Positions 24,590-36,205 are shown, counted from the stretch's first letter. The stretch: DNA of 64,000 nucleotides from Dichetophora obliterata (GCA_963920525.1 OY986439.1:37923819-37987818); one strand, 5' to 3'. Notes: generated by a model from the sequence alone, not told the origin. Translations and numbers: made by a program.

Positions 24590-25691
24590 TCTTTGATAAA
24601 ATTTTAATATGTCATAGGGGTGTTTACTTCCGTTTTTACCCCTTCATACGAAAAAACAGCTGTGCTGATCGCTTTATATTGAGAGCAGTTTAACTGTTCT
24701 TTTGTTTGCATTTCGTTTGTTTACCAAAAAGGCAATCAGATTCATTTGCATAGTTTCGCTTGTTGTATATGTGCTATTTTTGTGTGGATGTTTTTCACAT
24801 GTGGCGTAGGCTGCTCAGTAGATTTCTATTTCTGCGCACTTATTGCGGGATCTTATATATATTGTTCTTGTCGTTCGTCTTGAAATATATTTTATTTCAA
24901 ATGTATATTATAGTTACAATTTTTAGTATTAAAATAGATTTAGCGATAACTTTCTATTGAAAAGAGATATTGCAATTATGTTCTTACATAATAAATGTAT
25001 CTATAATGCTTGACTATTTTGTAAGAAATATAAAAACATTTTGAAAAAAAAACAAAATGAATTGTATGCATTACAGAAGTGAAACTTCTGAAAACTTTGT
25101 AAAAGAGAGATTTTTGCGAAAGAGACAGAGAGAAAGACAGAAAGAGAGAGAGGGAGAAAGAGAGAGAGAGAGAGAGAGTGAGAGAGAGAAATTAGTGTTT
25201 TCGGAGCAAATTTTTTTGTAACTTGAACGCAAAATAAAAATAGTCAAAATGTAAAAAAAATAACCAAAATATTTATCATCGTATTATAAAAAAGATACAA
25301 AACTAACTTACATACCTATTTGTACTAACTACACGGTTTATTTAAAATTTTAGTCAAATGAAAATATTACTGCTCCTTTTAAGCCTCGCAGTTTAATATT
25401 TTATCTTTTCAAATGTTTAAAACTCTACTACACTAAGGTTTAAGCCAAAGCAATATTACAGCTTCCCTTTAAACATTTTGGTTTAAATTAAGGTAGAAAT
25501 GAAACATTACAGCGTTCTTTTTCGCTTTTTCGCTTTTTCGTTTAAAGTTGAGAACAAATCTGTATTACTTTTTGTTTTTACTACAATTTAGACTAAATTC
25601 TAGTACATTTGGATACTAAATTTTAATTTGGACCCGTAAAAAGTAAGCCTGGCAATGCTGAGACTTAATTTAGGCGATTCGGTTCATATGT
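24590..25691. other. AT-rich stretch with GA microsatellite
   Basis: An imperfect GA tract occupies about 25,120-25,192. The remainder has no supported gene or repeat limits. Confidence 0.5.
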
Positions 25692-25718
25692 TTGTTTATT
25701 GCTTCCATTACGCAAAGC

Positions 25719-25785
25719 GATATAGCCCAGTGGTTAGACTAGAGAACTTACAAACTGGATGTCGGGGGTTCGAATCTCACGGTGT
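25719..25785 (+). repeat. tRNA-like remnant with Pol III A and B boxes
   Basis: An A-box match TAGCCCAGTGG (25,723-25,733) fits TRGYNNARNNG at every position. A B-box-like GGTTCGAATCT (25,767-25,777) follows after 33 nt, a normal tRNA spacing. The D and anticodon arms do not fold well, so a working tRNA gene is not called. A tRNA-derived SINE head is the best reading. Confidence 0.5.
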
Positions 25786-26094
25786 TTTTTGCTTTTTTTT
25801 TCTTGTAATATTTTAATCCAAGACTGTACTAAATTTGAAACCAAGCTGTATTCAAATCATATTTTAGTAATTTGCAAATACTAGATTCGAAATCAAAGCT
25901 TTTTTTTGATAATACAAATACAAATTACTTTTTCATGCCGATTCTTAACTTTGTTTTTTTAAATTAATTTCTCACAATTAACTGTTCATGATCAAAGTTA
26001 TCTACATTGTTGCGTACTCTTTAGTGACTCGTGATTTGAATTGCCACATGTAAAATTATTGAATATTCTATATTCCCATTCCGTGTATTGAATG

Positions 26095-26525
26095 ATTGGC
26101 ATCACTGATAGTTCGTGTTTACATGAAGAGAAAATTCACTCCCGAAAACCAATTTTAAACCATTTTGGTGTAAAATTCGCGCAATTGGGCAGGGGCTTCA
26201 AGATCTTATTTGGAGCTTTTGGGCATCGACGCAATGTTGGTTGCCTAAGCCTTCTGTATAGGTACTACCATGGGAAGTGTTCATGGGAAATACATGGCCG
26301 GACGCCACCAGCTCGTGTGCTTAGAAGGTTCACTCGGGCAGTTGTACAAGCCCACCCCTTTACCATTGCCTCGATGTCCAATAGAACCTCGTATTACCGA
26401 CATAATTTGTTTTTGGTCGCACGGTAAGGATGTGGAATATTCTCCCTGCGAGCGTGTTTCCCGGCAATTTCGGGCTGTGTAAATTTGAAACAAATCTGCA
26501 CCAACACTACTCCATCTATTCACCT
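26095..26525 (+). pseudogene. LINE ORF2 C-terminal fragment (CR1/Jockey group), frameshifted
   Basis: A GC-richer island encodes the region that follows the reverse transcriptase in CR1/Jockey-like non-LTR retrotransposons. In one frame His-Arg-Arg-Asn-Val-Gly-Cys-Leu-Ser-Leu is followed by a YRYYHGKCS-like block, a PPARVLRRFTR block and an RTSYYRHN block. After a frameshift near 26,425 the typical VRMWNILPASVFPGNFGL block follows. The domain anchors the known order in this protein class. No RT core is present, so the copy is 5' truncated. The AT-rich satellite begins about 100 bp downstream. Clade assignment is from memory and provisional. Confidence 0.7.
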
Positions 26526-26619
26526 TCTTACTAACTATCACCCATCTTCCGAGTCAACACAATGCTTATGCATTTATACAGGGCATCCCCTGATCGTTGC
26601 ACAGTGGCCCAAATTTCAA

Positions 26620-28440
26620 AATTATGTAACTCTTTTGTCTCTTGGTATAATTAAGCCAAACTTTGAATATATTATTTATGATATTCAATAAATCGTTTGA
26701 ACTATTTTTTTAAATCCATTTGTTTTTTTATTGCTAAAATTTAATTCAAATTAAAGAAATATACGATTATGCTTGACTTGTCCGTTTCAAAGTGCTCTAA
26801 CTTTCATGTCTCTTGTAATAATTAAGCTAAATTTAAAAAAATATTTTCTAAGATAATTTTATATGTTTTAAATACAAATTCTAAATGTTTGATAGTTTAA
26901 ATCATACTTGATTTTAAATACAAATTCTAGTTGTTTGATAGTTTAATATCGTTTATTGAGCTTAAGGTCAAAGTTAGAACAATTAATTGTACTAACGAAT
27001 CTTTTCCAAGAAACAACAACAACAACAACAAAGTTTTTTCGATATGAAAAGGAAAAAATCACTAGCTGATTTTATTGCAATTTCGGCCGTGCTAAAGGCT
27101 AAAAAAAAATTTTCTTTGATATTCAATAAATCATTTGAACTACTTTTTTCAAAAGCAATTTTAGTTTTTAATACCAAAATTTTGTTTTAAATTTAAAAAA
27201 TACGATTTTAACTTTCAAAACTCTGTAACTTTTTTGTTTCTTGAAATATTTAAGCCCAATTTGGAACGAAATCACTTGACCTACTTTTTTCCAAAATCTA
27301 TTTTAGTTTTTAATACTAATTTTTTTTCAAGTTCAAAAAATACGATTTTGCGATTAAAAAAAGTGTAACTTTTTTGTCTCTTGTAATAATGAAGCCAAAT
27401 TTCAAATATATTTTTTATGATATTCAATAAATCATTTAAACTACTTCTTCAAAATCCATTTTAGTTTTTAGTATAAATATTTTGTTTTAAATTGCAAAAA
27501 ATATAATTTTGGCTTTAAAAAATCTGTAAATTTTTGTTTCTTGAAATATTTAAGCCCAATTTGGAATGTTTTTTATATGATATTCAATAAATCGTTTGAA
27601 ATACTTTTTTTCAAAATCCATTTTCGTTTTTAGTACTAATTTTTTTAAAGTTAAAAAAATACGATTTTATGTTTCAAAATAGTGTAACATTTTTGTCTCT
27701 TGCAATATTGAAGCTAAATTTAAAATATATTTTCTATGATATTCAATAAATCATTTAAATTACTTTTTTTTTCAAAATTTATTTTAGTTTTAGTACCAAA
27801 ATTTTGCTTTGAATTTAAAAAAATATGATTTTGGCTTTCAAAACTCTGTAACTTTTTTGTTTCTTGAAATATTTAAGCCCAATTTGGAACGAAATCACTT
27901 GAACTACTTTTTTCCAAAATCTATTTTAGTTTTTAATGCTAATTTTTTTTCAAGTTCAAAAAATACGATTTTGCGTTTCAAAATAGTGTAACTTTTTTGT
28001 CTCTTGCAATACTGAAACCAAATTTAAAATATATTTTTTAAGGTATTCAATAAATCATTAAAATTACTTTTTTTTAAATCCATTTTAGTTTTAGTACCAA
28101 CATTTTGTTTTGAATTTAAAAAAAATACAATTTTGGCTTTCAGAAATCTGTAGCTTTTTTTGCTTGAAATGTTTAAGCCCAATTTGCAATATATAGTTTC
28201 TTTAATATTCAATAAATCATTTGAATTGCTTTTTTTTTAAATCTATTTTAGTTCTCAGTACTAATTTTTTCAAGTTCAAAAAATACGATTTTGCGTTTCA
28301 AAATTGTGTAACTTTTTTGTCTCTTGCAATAATGAAGCCAAATTTTAAATATATTTTCTATGATATTCAAAAAATCATTTAAACTACTTTTTTTCAAAAT
28401 ACATTATATTTCTTATTACAAGCTTGTTAAGATTTTTCTT
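26620..28440. repeat. AT-rich satellite-like array with ~620-bp higher-order period
   Basis: Monomers of about 160 bp repeat, each with (C/G)TGTAACTTTTTTGT-like sequence, a TTAAGCC or TGAAGCC block, ATTCAATAAATC and TTTTAGTTTTTA. From 27,221 on, monomers alternate between type A (TTTCTTGAAATATTTAAGCCC) and type B (GTCTCTTGYAATANTGAAGCC). Starts fall at about 27,221, 27,361, 27,522, 27,680, 27,841, 27,983, 28,144 and 28,303. Every second A unit lacks about 20 bp. The pattern therefore repeats each four monomers, 620-623 bp. Monomers before 27,200 are more degenerate. Confidence 0.85.
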
Positions 28441-29894
28441 ACAAACTGATAGAAATTTTTATAATGTTTGAAATCTTAAAAATAAAGTCTTAAATCTAAA
28501 ATTTAAATTTAAAGTAAAGAAGTTTGTGTAAAATGTTTTGTTGTATATTGTAAAGTGGGGCACCACATTCGTGAGATTTTGGGGCAGACTCCATACTCCA
28601 CATGTATAACCATGATCACGAAAACAACACAACACAAAAATCGTATTTGTTGAAGAATTCTGATATAAACCAGAAAACATATGTTACAGAATAAGACGAT
28701 GCAGGAAAAAGGCATGGGATCCATAAAAAAATTAAAGAAATAGTTGAATTGTGCAACCATAAAAACCCCAAAAACACAAGTTCATAACATGTGATGAGTT
28801 AGAAAGGGCAACAAGGTCCCCTTTTGCATTCCTACGCCTCTGGTTTCTTCTAGACAAACATATATTTGAGAAACATGCAGATTTTGACGGAATTATCAAT
28901 TGCGACTGCATCAACAGAGCTTAATAGAAGAAAAAAAAATATATAAAGTTGATGGGATATTTTTTGCCATGCACCTACGTTATGAAAATTTAAATTTCTC
29001 AAAAAGGGCAAAATTGGAGCAACTTATTTTTTGTTGTCTAGTTACCAATACAGTAAGGAACCAAATGCACTATGAAAGAGGAGCACAAGACAGCGCAACT
29101 ATTTAAACCTTAAACAAAAATGAAAAAAAAATTTTAAAAACAGTTTGATAAAATATATTAAATTTATTATATAAAACTATTTTTTGTTTTCTTTTTTATT
29201 TTTTTAACAAGCCTAAGCATTAAGCTTTCCAACGGTATATAAAACTTGTATGATCAATTTCAAAAGAGGGGAAAAAATTCGATTAAAAAGTTCTTCATTT
29301 CGCTGCTTATATAAAACTGTGTCTTGAGAACACTTTAGCAAGTCATATAACTGAATCGTGTAAATTTTTTTATAAAATTCTCATTATAGTACAAAATTTC
29401 AACTTTTCTAAAATTATTTTCATAATGATACAGGCTGCAAGAGTAATTTTTAAAAAATCATTTATGAGACGCAAACGTTCATTTGGGCCCACTGTGCGTT
29501 GGTTCAGACTAAAAAATTTTTTTTTTTCGTTAAAGTAAAAGAACATAGCCGAATAAAAATAATAGCTAATTGAAAAATAAAATCGCCAAATAGCCAAAAA
29601 CTGACCGCGAAAAAAGTCGCCACTTAGGGCTATAAATAGCCAAAACGGCCACATTGAATACAACACAAAATTCACTTCAACATTTACACTGTCATTGGTT
29701 GCTGTGTACAACAAAAAAAAAAGAAAAATGGCCCCAACTTTGGGGCCTTTTTGCAATATGAAATATTCCACTAGGGGACAGTGGGGAGTTCTGAAGCATG
29801 GGGAGTTACGAAGTACGGCCATAGTTGTCGCTTAGCAGTGGTTTTGATAGTTCTTACCTACTGCACACTAGTATTCATCTAATATCTCAGTTCT
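28441..29894. other. No supported gene
   Basis: AT-rich sequence. A 150-codon minus-strand frame with an ATG at 29,820-29,822 covers 29,370-29,822. It has no familiar motif and overlaps repeated DNA (GGCCCCAA-CTTTGGGGCC near 29,727), related in inverse orientation to sequence near 32,085-32,410. I regard it as chance or repeat-derived. Confidence 0.4.
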
Positions 29895-29897
29895 GTA

Positions 29898-30487
29898 CAC
29901 TGTTAAAAATTTTGTACTACCTTTAATCCAAACTATGGTTTAAAGGAATTTTTAATAGAAAAAGTACTACTTTTTAATCCAAATATTAGTTTAATTTCAT
30001 TGGGTCTCAAACCCACGTTCCTGAAAATAACTTACTTGCATTCGTGATAATGCAAAATAAGCGAAACTATGTTAACAACTGAGTTAGAGGAGTGGATAAG
30101 GTATTGGACCAGCACATGAGAGGACGTGTGTTTATTTTACTTTAATTTAGCTGGGTCTCGAACCTACGTTTCTTTTCGCTTGCAAGTAAGCATTCGTTAT
30201 GATGCAAAATAAGCGTAACTTTCTTAACAAATGAAGTGGAAGATTGGATAAGGTGTTGGAGCAGCACAGCAGAGGACGTGTTTTAAATCATGAACTAGTC
30301 AGAAAAGTTTTTTATTTTAAGTTTATATATATTGCTTATTTAAAACTTTTTTTCAGATTTTGAACTAATCTTTTTTGGTTTGAAAAATTTTAAAGTTTTT
30401 CTTGGACTAAAAAGTAATTTTTTTTTTTGTGTTGTCCTATATGTAATCCAAAAAAGTTTACAATTTAGTCCAAGATTTTTAACCGTG
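29898..30487. mobile_element. TA-flanked element with duplicated tRNA-like units
   Basis: The ends are CACTGTTAAAAATTTTG and the reverse complement of CACGGTTAAAAATCTTG, with TA on each side (29,896-29,897 and 30,488-30,489). It is homologous to 23,044-24,587 without its insertions. Two direct units of about 150 bp (from about 30,001 and 30,152) each begin with an inverted T-arm-like GGTCTC(A/G)AACC and end with a forward GTGGATAAGGT(A/G)TTGGA segment and GAGGACGTGT. In the second unit the reverse complement GGTTCGAGACC is an exact B box. There is no protein. Confidence 0.7.
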
Positions 30488-30489
30488 TA

Positions 30490-31111
30490 CTAGCACTTGT
30501 CCCGATAGCACACTATTTTCGTATCTCTCTAGGACAGTATGTTCAACATTTTGTTCGAAAGTTTTTTGAGCATTCGTGCTTGTGGCATTTTCATAAACAT
30601 TTTTAAGTGAATCGAAAAGGTGAGTATACACAAAATAATCAGCAATGATTAGGCTTTTGACCTTAAAAAGGATTTATGCACAACATTCGATGTGTTACTG
30701 ACGCGGTGGCAATTTTAAAATAGTAGCGAAAAGGAAGAAATGAAGCACATCAAGTGGGAAGATGTGAAGCATGACAAATATGACGGATGCCAACTTGAAA
30801 TTGTATTTTACATGCGTATTACGCATTATATGTAAGAAATTCAAATGTTTATTGTAATTGCAAGGACATTTTTCAATAATATTTGTAATTTTTCTGTGTT
30901 TTCTCTTACTCGACAAATATTAAAAATATAAGGTAATTAGGAAATCTATTAGGAAACTTTGAAAACTAGAAGAAAACAAAGAAAAAACTTTGAAAACTAT
31001 GCGAAAACTATAAAAAAACTATGAAAGTTATAGGAAAACTACAAAAACTATGAAAAAACATAAAAATTTTAATTTGTTTCGATTTTCTTCAATATTCTTA
31101 ACTCTGATACA
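30490..31111. other. No recognised feature
   Basis: AT-rich DNA with a short run of GAAAACTATGAAAAACT-like near-repeats at about 30,955-31,060. Confidence 0.45.
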
Positions 31112-31113
31112 TA

Positions 31114-31798
31114 CCCTGCAGTGTAACCAACTATTTTCAAAACATTCTGCATACTAGTTCAAAACTGAGTAGTACTAGTTCAAGATCGTATTTTTTTCAC
31201 ATACTCAACTGGTATTTTTAACATGGCGATGTCATAGGAAATATCAATTGTCCTCTTCTGAACAGATGAAAATTAGTTTATAATATATGTAGTTATAGCT
31301 AGTTAAATTCTAGTTTGTTGTGAATAGTTGTAAACAAATCATATATTGCCAAATTTTAACTAGTTTCTAGTTTAACCTTTCCTGGCAAATAGTCATGTTT
31401 AAATTAGTTTATAACTAGTTATATCAGAACAATGATTCAACCACTTCTTTATTCGGCAATTTATCTTCTGAAGTTGGATCTTCTACTAAAGCGACTATTT
31501 AGAAAAATTCAGGTAAAATTTACAAAGTGTTTTTTTATTTCATTGAGTATTTTCAAAACATTAAAGTATTCCAAAAACTACCTTAATCCAACTGGTTGTG
31601 GAACTGCTTGATTTTAACGATATGTAATAAAGTTTAATTTTGGCTAGTTTTACAACTGGTTTATTGTGACTTGACACAAACTAGTTGGGTTTAAACTATT
31701 TTTGCAACTAGTAAATCTTGACAAAATATAAACTAGTTTGTTTTAACTAGTATAAGAACTAATAATTTTTTACAGCTGATTAGTCTTACACTGCAGGG
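31114..31798. mobile_element. TA-flanked MITE, CCCTGCAGTGTAA ends
   Basis: The terminal inverted repeats CCCTGCAGTGTAA lie at both ends, with TA directly outside each (31,112-31,113 and 31,799-31,800). The interior has more than ten ACTAGTT or AACTAGT motifs clustered toward both ends, like subterminal transposase-binding repeats. No coding frame is present. The 685-bp length fits a non-autonomous TA-targeting element. Confidence 0.8.
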
Positions 31799-31800
31799 TA

Positions 31801-33330
31801 ATAATCATAATAATTTATCATTTCCTCCGATCCCTATAAAGAATTTCCACCAAAAAACTCCTTTTTTTGCGATTTTTAGTCGTGTTTCACAACTCCCGAC
31901 GATTTTTGAAAACTCCAAAAACCAGTTTTTAAGGGTAAACAGGCAAAAATTGTCGAATATTTTGGATTTTATGCAAATCCTTCAACTAGGAAGTGTATTT
32001 TAAAATACTCTAGAGTGCACGATTCGAAAAAATGTGAAAAAATGATTTTTGTGGTAGTTTCTGCATCCAAACAAAGCGTGCTTCAAAACTCTCCACTCTT
32101 TCCTACTATATAATATGAAATTTGCCCTCAAAGTGAAATGAAAAAAGACTCCAAATGTTTTCTTGCGGCTCTTTTACAAGAAGAAGATTTTCGTTAATTC
32201 AATGGATATAAAAGGCCCACAGGTAAAACATTTTTTGAAAAAATCTCGCTTTTTATGATAAAATGATTTGCCTTTTATACAAACTATTTAAAGCGCATTG
32301 AAATAACTCCACTTTTCGATAGTTGGGATTTGAAAAATAGCCCCACAAAAAAAAAGGATATATGGCCCCAAATTTTCGTGATGTTATGTTCCATACACAA
32401 TTTGGGGCCTTTTGAAAGAATTGCATCTATTCTAGGCGGACTATATCTTTACAGTAAAAAATATGAAGATAATTTTTAGGCTATTTGTTAAACATATAAA
32501 TAAATCCAAACTAAAAATGTTTTAAAAGTTATACCATCAAATCTTATGAATTTTTCGAGACCATTTTTCTCCATTTCTCTAGACCAATCGAAACTACTAT
32601 ATTTTTAAATTTTCCTATTTCGGTGAATTTTTTACTTTCGAACCAGAATATATATCGATTTACACATGATATCCACATAAAATTTTTAAATTATATTTGT
32701 TTTATTATTTTTATAATACTGAGTGGTATAAAATTTATAAATTATTTGGAATAAAAAAGTTTATGCCACACAAATGTTATAAAAAAGATAAAATTTAGCC
32801 TCAAATTTTTTACTGTGTATACACAAAAAACCTCAAAATATAAAAAGTGTCTATTGTAGCATAAATCCATACATCTTTGATCAATAGGGGGGGGGGGGTC
32901 AAATGTATGTAGTGGTTCTATTAATTTTACCCCTTTCACATTTATTTTGATCACATCTACACTCTATCTGCCACCGTTCTGGGAGCCCGCATAAGAAAAA
33001 ACACAAAAATAGAAAATTCCATGGCTCGTCTACACAAAAACGTTACGAGACTTGAAAAATGTTAGCCTCAATATCAAATCGCCGCCTTAAAAGTTTGCAT
33101 GTCAAAAAATATTTTGTCAAAAAATTGGGTTTTTGTTAGATCAAAGCAGTATGATCAAAGAATGATAGAAAAACAGTATGATCAAAGAATTATTAGATCA
33201 CATTTCATTATCTAAAATTAACTTTTTATGGTGAAGCCAGAACAAATAAGATAAATTTAAATCAATGTTAAAGTAATTGCAAAGATGCAAAATGGCTCTC
33301 AGAGAATGTCATCTCTAAACGAGAAATATA
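31801..33330. other. Repeat remnants, no gene
   Basis: The minus-strand copy of the dispersed repeat described at 24,362-24,535 lies at about 32,812-32,985 and includes a run of 11 or more G near 32,887. Sequence near 32,085-32,410 is related in inverse orientation to about 29,700-29,830. The rest has no supported feature. Confidence 0.45.
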
Positions 33331-33334
33331 TATA

Positions 33335-33730
33335 TTTTCTCGAACAGCCAAGCAGTGACCAAATCGATGGAGCAAGTATCCATCAACTCTAAAGTAGCCA
33401 AAGAATGCCTTGCCTCATTGGGCGAAATGTCAAAGTTTTTTAATATCAGCTTAATATAGGTACCTGGGCATAAGGGCATACTTGGAAATAAAAAAGCAGA
33501 CGAGCTTGCTACATCGTAGAAAAGGTACATCGGTGACTTCAATGGTTCGGAACTCACCGAGCATCCCGATAGCAACTGTCAAAATGATGCTCAATGAATA
33601 CACCACATCTAAAGCCAACTCTAGATGGGCTGAACTCTCTACAAGCCATATAAGCAAAATGACTTCTGCAGAAGCTGCAGGAACGAAGACTGAAGGCCAA
33701 GTGTGCACCGGTATCGCAATTGTCCTTATT
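33335..33730 (+). pseudogene. LINE RNase H and C-terminal fragment, broken
   Basis: On the plus strand a frame reads FSNSQAVTKSME, then the RNase H core VPGHKGILGNKKADELAT at about 33,450-33,513, interrupted by a stop just before it and another just after. In shifted frames follow NEYTTSKANSRWAEL and NDFCRSCRNED, the block that ends with a Cys-rich motif in I/R1/LOA-type LINEs. The order matches the C-terminal RNase H part of such an ORF2. Several frameshifts and at least one deletion are visible. It is related to the minus-strand element at 53,400-54,755 but is a separate insertion. Confidence 0.7.
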
Positions 33731-34220
33731 GGTCTAAGTAAGCCGTGGTACGTACGTTTTTGTTTAAGTACGTAAAGCAGCTTCCGTCTCAACCTGACCT
33801 AAAGTAATTAAATAATCTTAGCTTTCTAGCGAAAGCAAATAACTCTCGTCACAATTCTTTGGTATATTTAGGCAAATTTCCTTGTAGAGTTTAAGGCATT
33901 GATCTAATAAAAAGTTATGCTTTAACTTCGTATGATTTCAAAGAATTTATTTGAGCATATGCCAAATCATACGAAACTTAAACAGTAAGATCATCACAAC
34001 ATAACCATTCAAAACTACTGAATATAGAAAAGGTATCGCCTTTCGAAACAGTCTGTCTAGTCTGCTGTGGGATTGACTCTATATAGAAATGTTATTGTTG
34101 TTATTGCCTTCTTCAAAGCTTTCTTAATATTTAACGAATAGATCACAAATTTTTTGAAAAAGCCAAGACTAATCTTTCTAATAAATATTATGTCATATGA
34201 AAGAGTGTAAAAGTGCCAAT
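33731..34220. other. No recognised feature
   Basis: AT-rich sequence between two LINE remnants. It may include LINE 3' UTR, but no limit is visible. Confidence 0.4.
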
Positions 34221-34632
34221 TTTATTTATTTATTTATTGGCCAAACAAGGCAATGCAATTTACTTATTCTAACAGGTTTTGTTTACTTATACTAAGATTA
34301 CAGGCTTTTTGTTTTTCTTCTCCCCTTTCCTTGTTTTTATTTTATTGTTTATTTGGTGCTCTAAGCGGGCATACTCCGCCCACCGGATTGACATGATTTC
34401 AAAAACCATGTCAAAAATAAAATAAGAGGAGGAAAACAAGAGAGACTATATACATACCTTAGTATATTATTCTTAAAGACTATAAGGACAAAAGGACGTA
34501 AATGGAAGACTTGGAGAGGAATGTTAAAGAATTTTGATTTATTAAACAAATCAATAAATGCTTATACATATAAATCCATACATGTATATAGTTTATTTGA
34601 GGCCTGGGTTACTTCTGATTACTGAGTGATTT

Positions 34633-35333
34633 TTATAGGGTTTGCTTAAAAGAGGATTTGGACATAAAAGGTGAGTAGTATATAGAGATATTATTAAACT
34701 CTCTGCAACAACGATAGATGGGATCATTATTTGCATATGTAGTTTGGTGCTGATATTCAGTTAACAATCGAGTATGTCTAGTGCGTCTAATTGGATCGTT
34801 AAAGGAAATCATATTGGAAATATATTCGCTGTGAATAGCACCATTAATTACATCAAATGTGAAGCATGAGCCCAATAACGATCTTCTTGTTGATAGTAGC
34901 ATCAAATTTAAAAGGCGGAGTCTATGTTCATATGATGGAAGGCTACAATAATCATGAGGGTTGTACATATCTCTAAGCGGGAATCGAAAGATGGATTCCA
35001 AATTATGCATGCATATTCAAGTATTGGGCGCACTAATGCACGGTACAAGGATGTAGTGACCCATATATTCTTGAATTCATTTGCACGTCTTTTTATAAAA
35101 CCGAGCTGTTTGCTGACCCTAGACACAATTTTATCATAGTGCAGATTAAAGCGCATCTTGCAATCTAAGACAACTCCAAGATCCACTTTATGGTTGACCC
35201 TTTTTAGTTCGGTACTATTAAGGTGGTAGGTATGTAATGTTACGTTGTTTTTACGAGAAAAGCTAATAACATTGCATTTATTGACATTAAGATGTAGTTT
35301 ATTTTGAAAACACCATTGCTCAAGAGACAACAA
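34633..35333 (-). pseudogene. LINE ORF2 thumb and C-terminal region, frameshifted
   Basis: The frame from 35,333 down reads WCFQNKLHLNVNKC, then the LGVVLDCKMRFNLHYD block, then VRPILEYACIIWNP, the standard order after the RT active site in CR1/Jockey-type LINEs. Near 34,990 the frame shifts. The second frame continues through LPSYEHRLRLLNL and an IRRTRHTRLL block to a stop at 34,633. These blocks match the C-terminal region of the same class. At least one indel separates the two frames, so no intact protein can be made. Confidence 0.8.
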
Positions 35334-35340
35334 TTTTGAT

Positions 35341-35965
35341 TTAAAAAAAATTTACATCTGCATCTGATTGAATTGCATAGTACATTTTTAAATCATCTGC
35401 ATACATAAGATGTGGGATATCGTTAAGAATTTCTGACAGATCGGATATGAAAATGTTGAAAAGAAGAGTACCAAGATGACTACCTTGCGGAACTCCCGAG
35501 GAGATTGAAATTTTTTTCGATAGAACTCCCTGGAATTTAACAAACTGGGATCTGCCGTTTAAATATGATTTTAGCCAACTTAGTATGGACCCCGCAACAC
35601 CAAATTTTTCTAACTTATATATAAGAATGTTGTGATCAACTCGATCAAAAGCTTTACTGAAATCAGTATAAACAGCATCTATTTGGTGCCCTTTTTCCAT
35701 TTTGACTAAAACATCTGATACCATAATCATGAGATTAGTGGTGGTAGATCGCCCTTTTCGGAACCCGTGTTGCTGCTCATTTAGACGTGGGTTAATGAAA
35801 CTTGTTAGCTTTTCACAAAAAAGTTTTTCAAAAAGTTTTGGAATGGCTGACAAGTTTGCTATGCCTCTATAATTTTCAACTGATCTTTTATAACCATTCT
35901 TGTAAATTGGCGTAAGATGGGATGATTTCCAATATGAAGGAAATGTCCCACAAGCCAGTGATTCG
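35341..35965 (-). pseudogene. LINE reverse transcriptase domain with YADD
   Basis: The frame opens upstream of the first Met with FPSYWKSSHLTPIYKNG and NYRGIANLSAIPKLFEK (RT blocks 1-2). It continues with NEQQHGFRKGRSTTTNL, then TDFSKAFDRVDHNIL carrying the first catalytic Asp, then SSGVPQGSHLGTLLFNIF, then YADD at 35,392-35,403. All three catalytic Asp are present. The frame stops at 35,341 in an A-rich run, where an indel separates it from the next part of ORF2. The RT core itself is the best preserved piece of transposon protein in the window. Confidence 0.9.
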
Positions 35966-36205
35966 TTAAAGATTATGTTTAATATAAACTATCTCTTCCT
36001 GGGTTAAATATAAACTATCAACTATAATAGTTAAGCTAGGAGAAGTTTCAGACAAGGTGGTAGGAAGACAAAAAACCTCCTTAAAGTGATCGGCATACAA
36101 GTTGCTTATTTCAAGAGAATTGGACGAAGTGACATTACCTTTAAACATGGACGATGGATAGCCGCTAGATTTACGCTTCATGTTAACAAAGTCAAAGAAT
36201 TTTCA
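35966..36205 (-). pseudogene. LINE ORF2 linker between endonuclease and RT
   Basis: The frame contains FFDFVNMKRKSSGYPSSMF followed by an acidic SNLYADHFKEVFCLP block, typical of the segment preceding the RT in CR1/Jockey-like ORF2. It ends at a stop at 35,966. A short duplication of TTAAATATAAACTATC-like sequence near 35,977-36,017 separates it from the RT frame. The endonuclease domain is absent. Confidence 0.75.

Larger units (their letters stand above)
34221..36205 (-). mobile_element. 5'-truncated non-LTR retrotransposon (CR1/Jockey-like)
   Basis: The element lies on the minus strand. Its 3' end at 34,221 is a TAAA/AATAAAT repeat tail. The 3' UTR follows (34,240-34,630), then the ORF2 C-terminal part, reverse transcriptase, and part of the EN-RT linker up to about 36,205, where the 5' end is lost. 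This is the normal form of a 5'-truncated LINE insertion. Clade assignment rests on the style of the RT and the C-terminal block and is provisional. Confidence 0.8.

Noticed and set aside
25719..25785. Functional tRNA gene
   Set aside because: The A box is perfect and the B box nearly so, but acceptor, D and anticodon stems do not pair, so it was downgraded to tRNA-like repeat.
29370..29822. 150-codon minus frame with ATG
   Set aside because: Phe/Tyr/Leu-rich, as expected from AT-rich DNA. It overlaps repeated sequence with an inverted relative near 32 kb and has no motif.
33482..33775. 97-codon plus frame as a host gene
   Set aside because: It is a frameshifted reading through a LINE RNase H and tail; neighbouring frames show the LINE motifs in the expected order.
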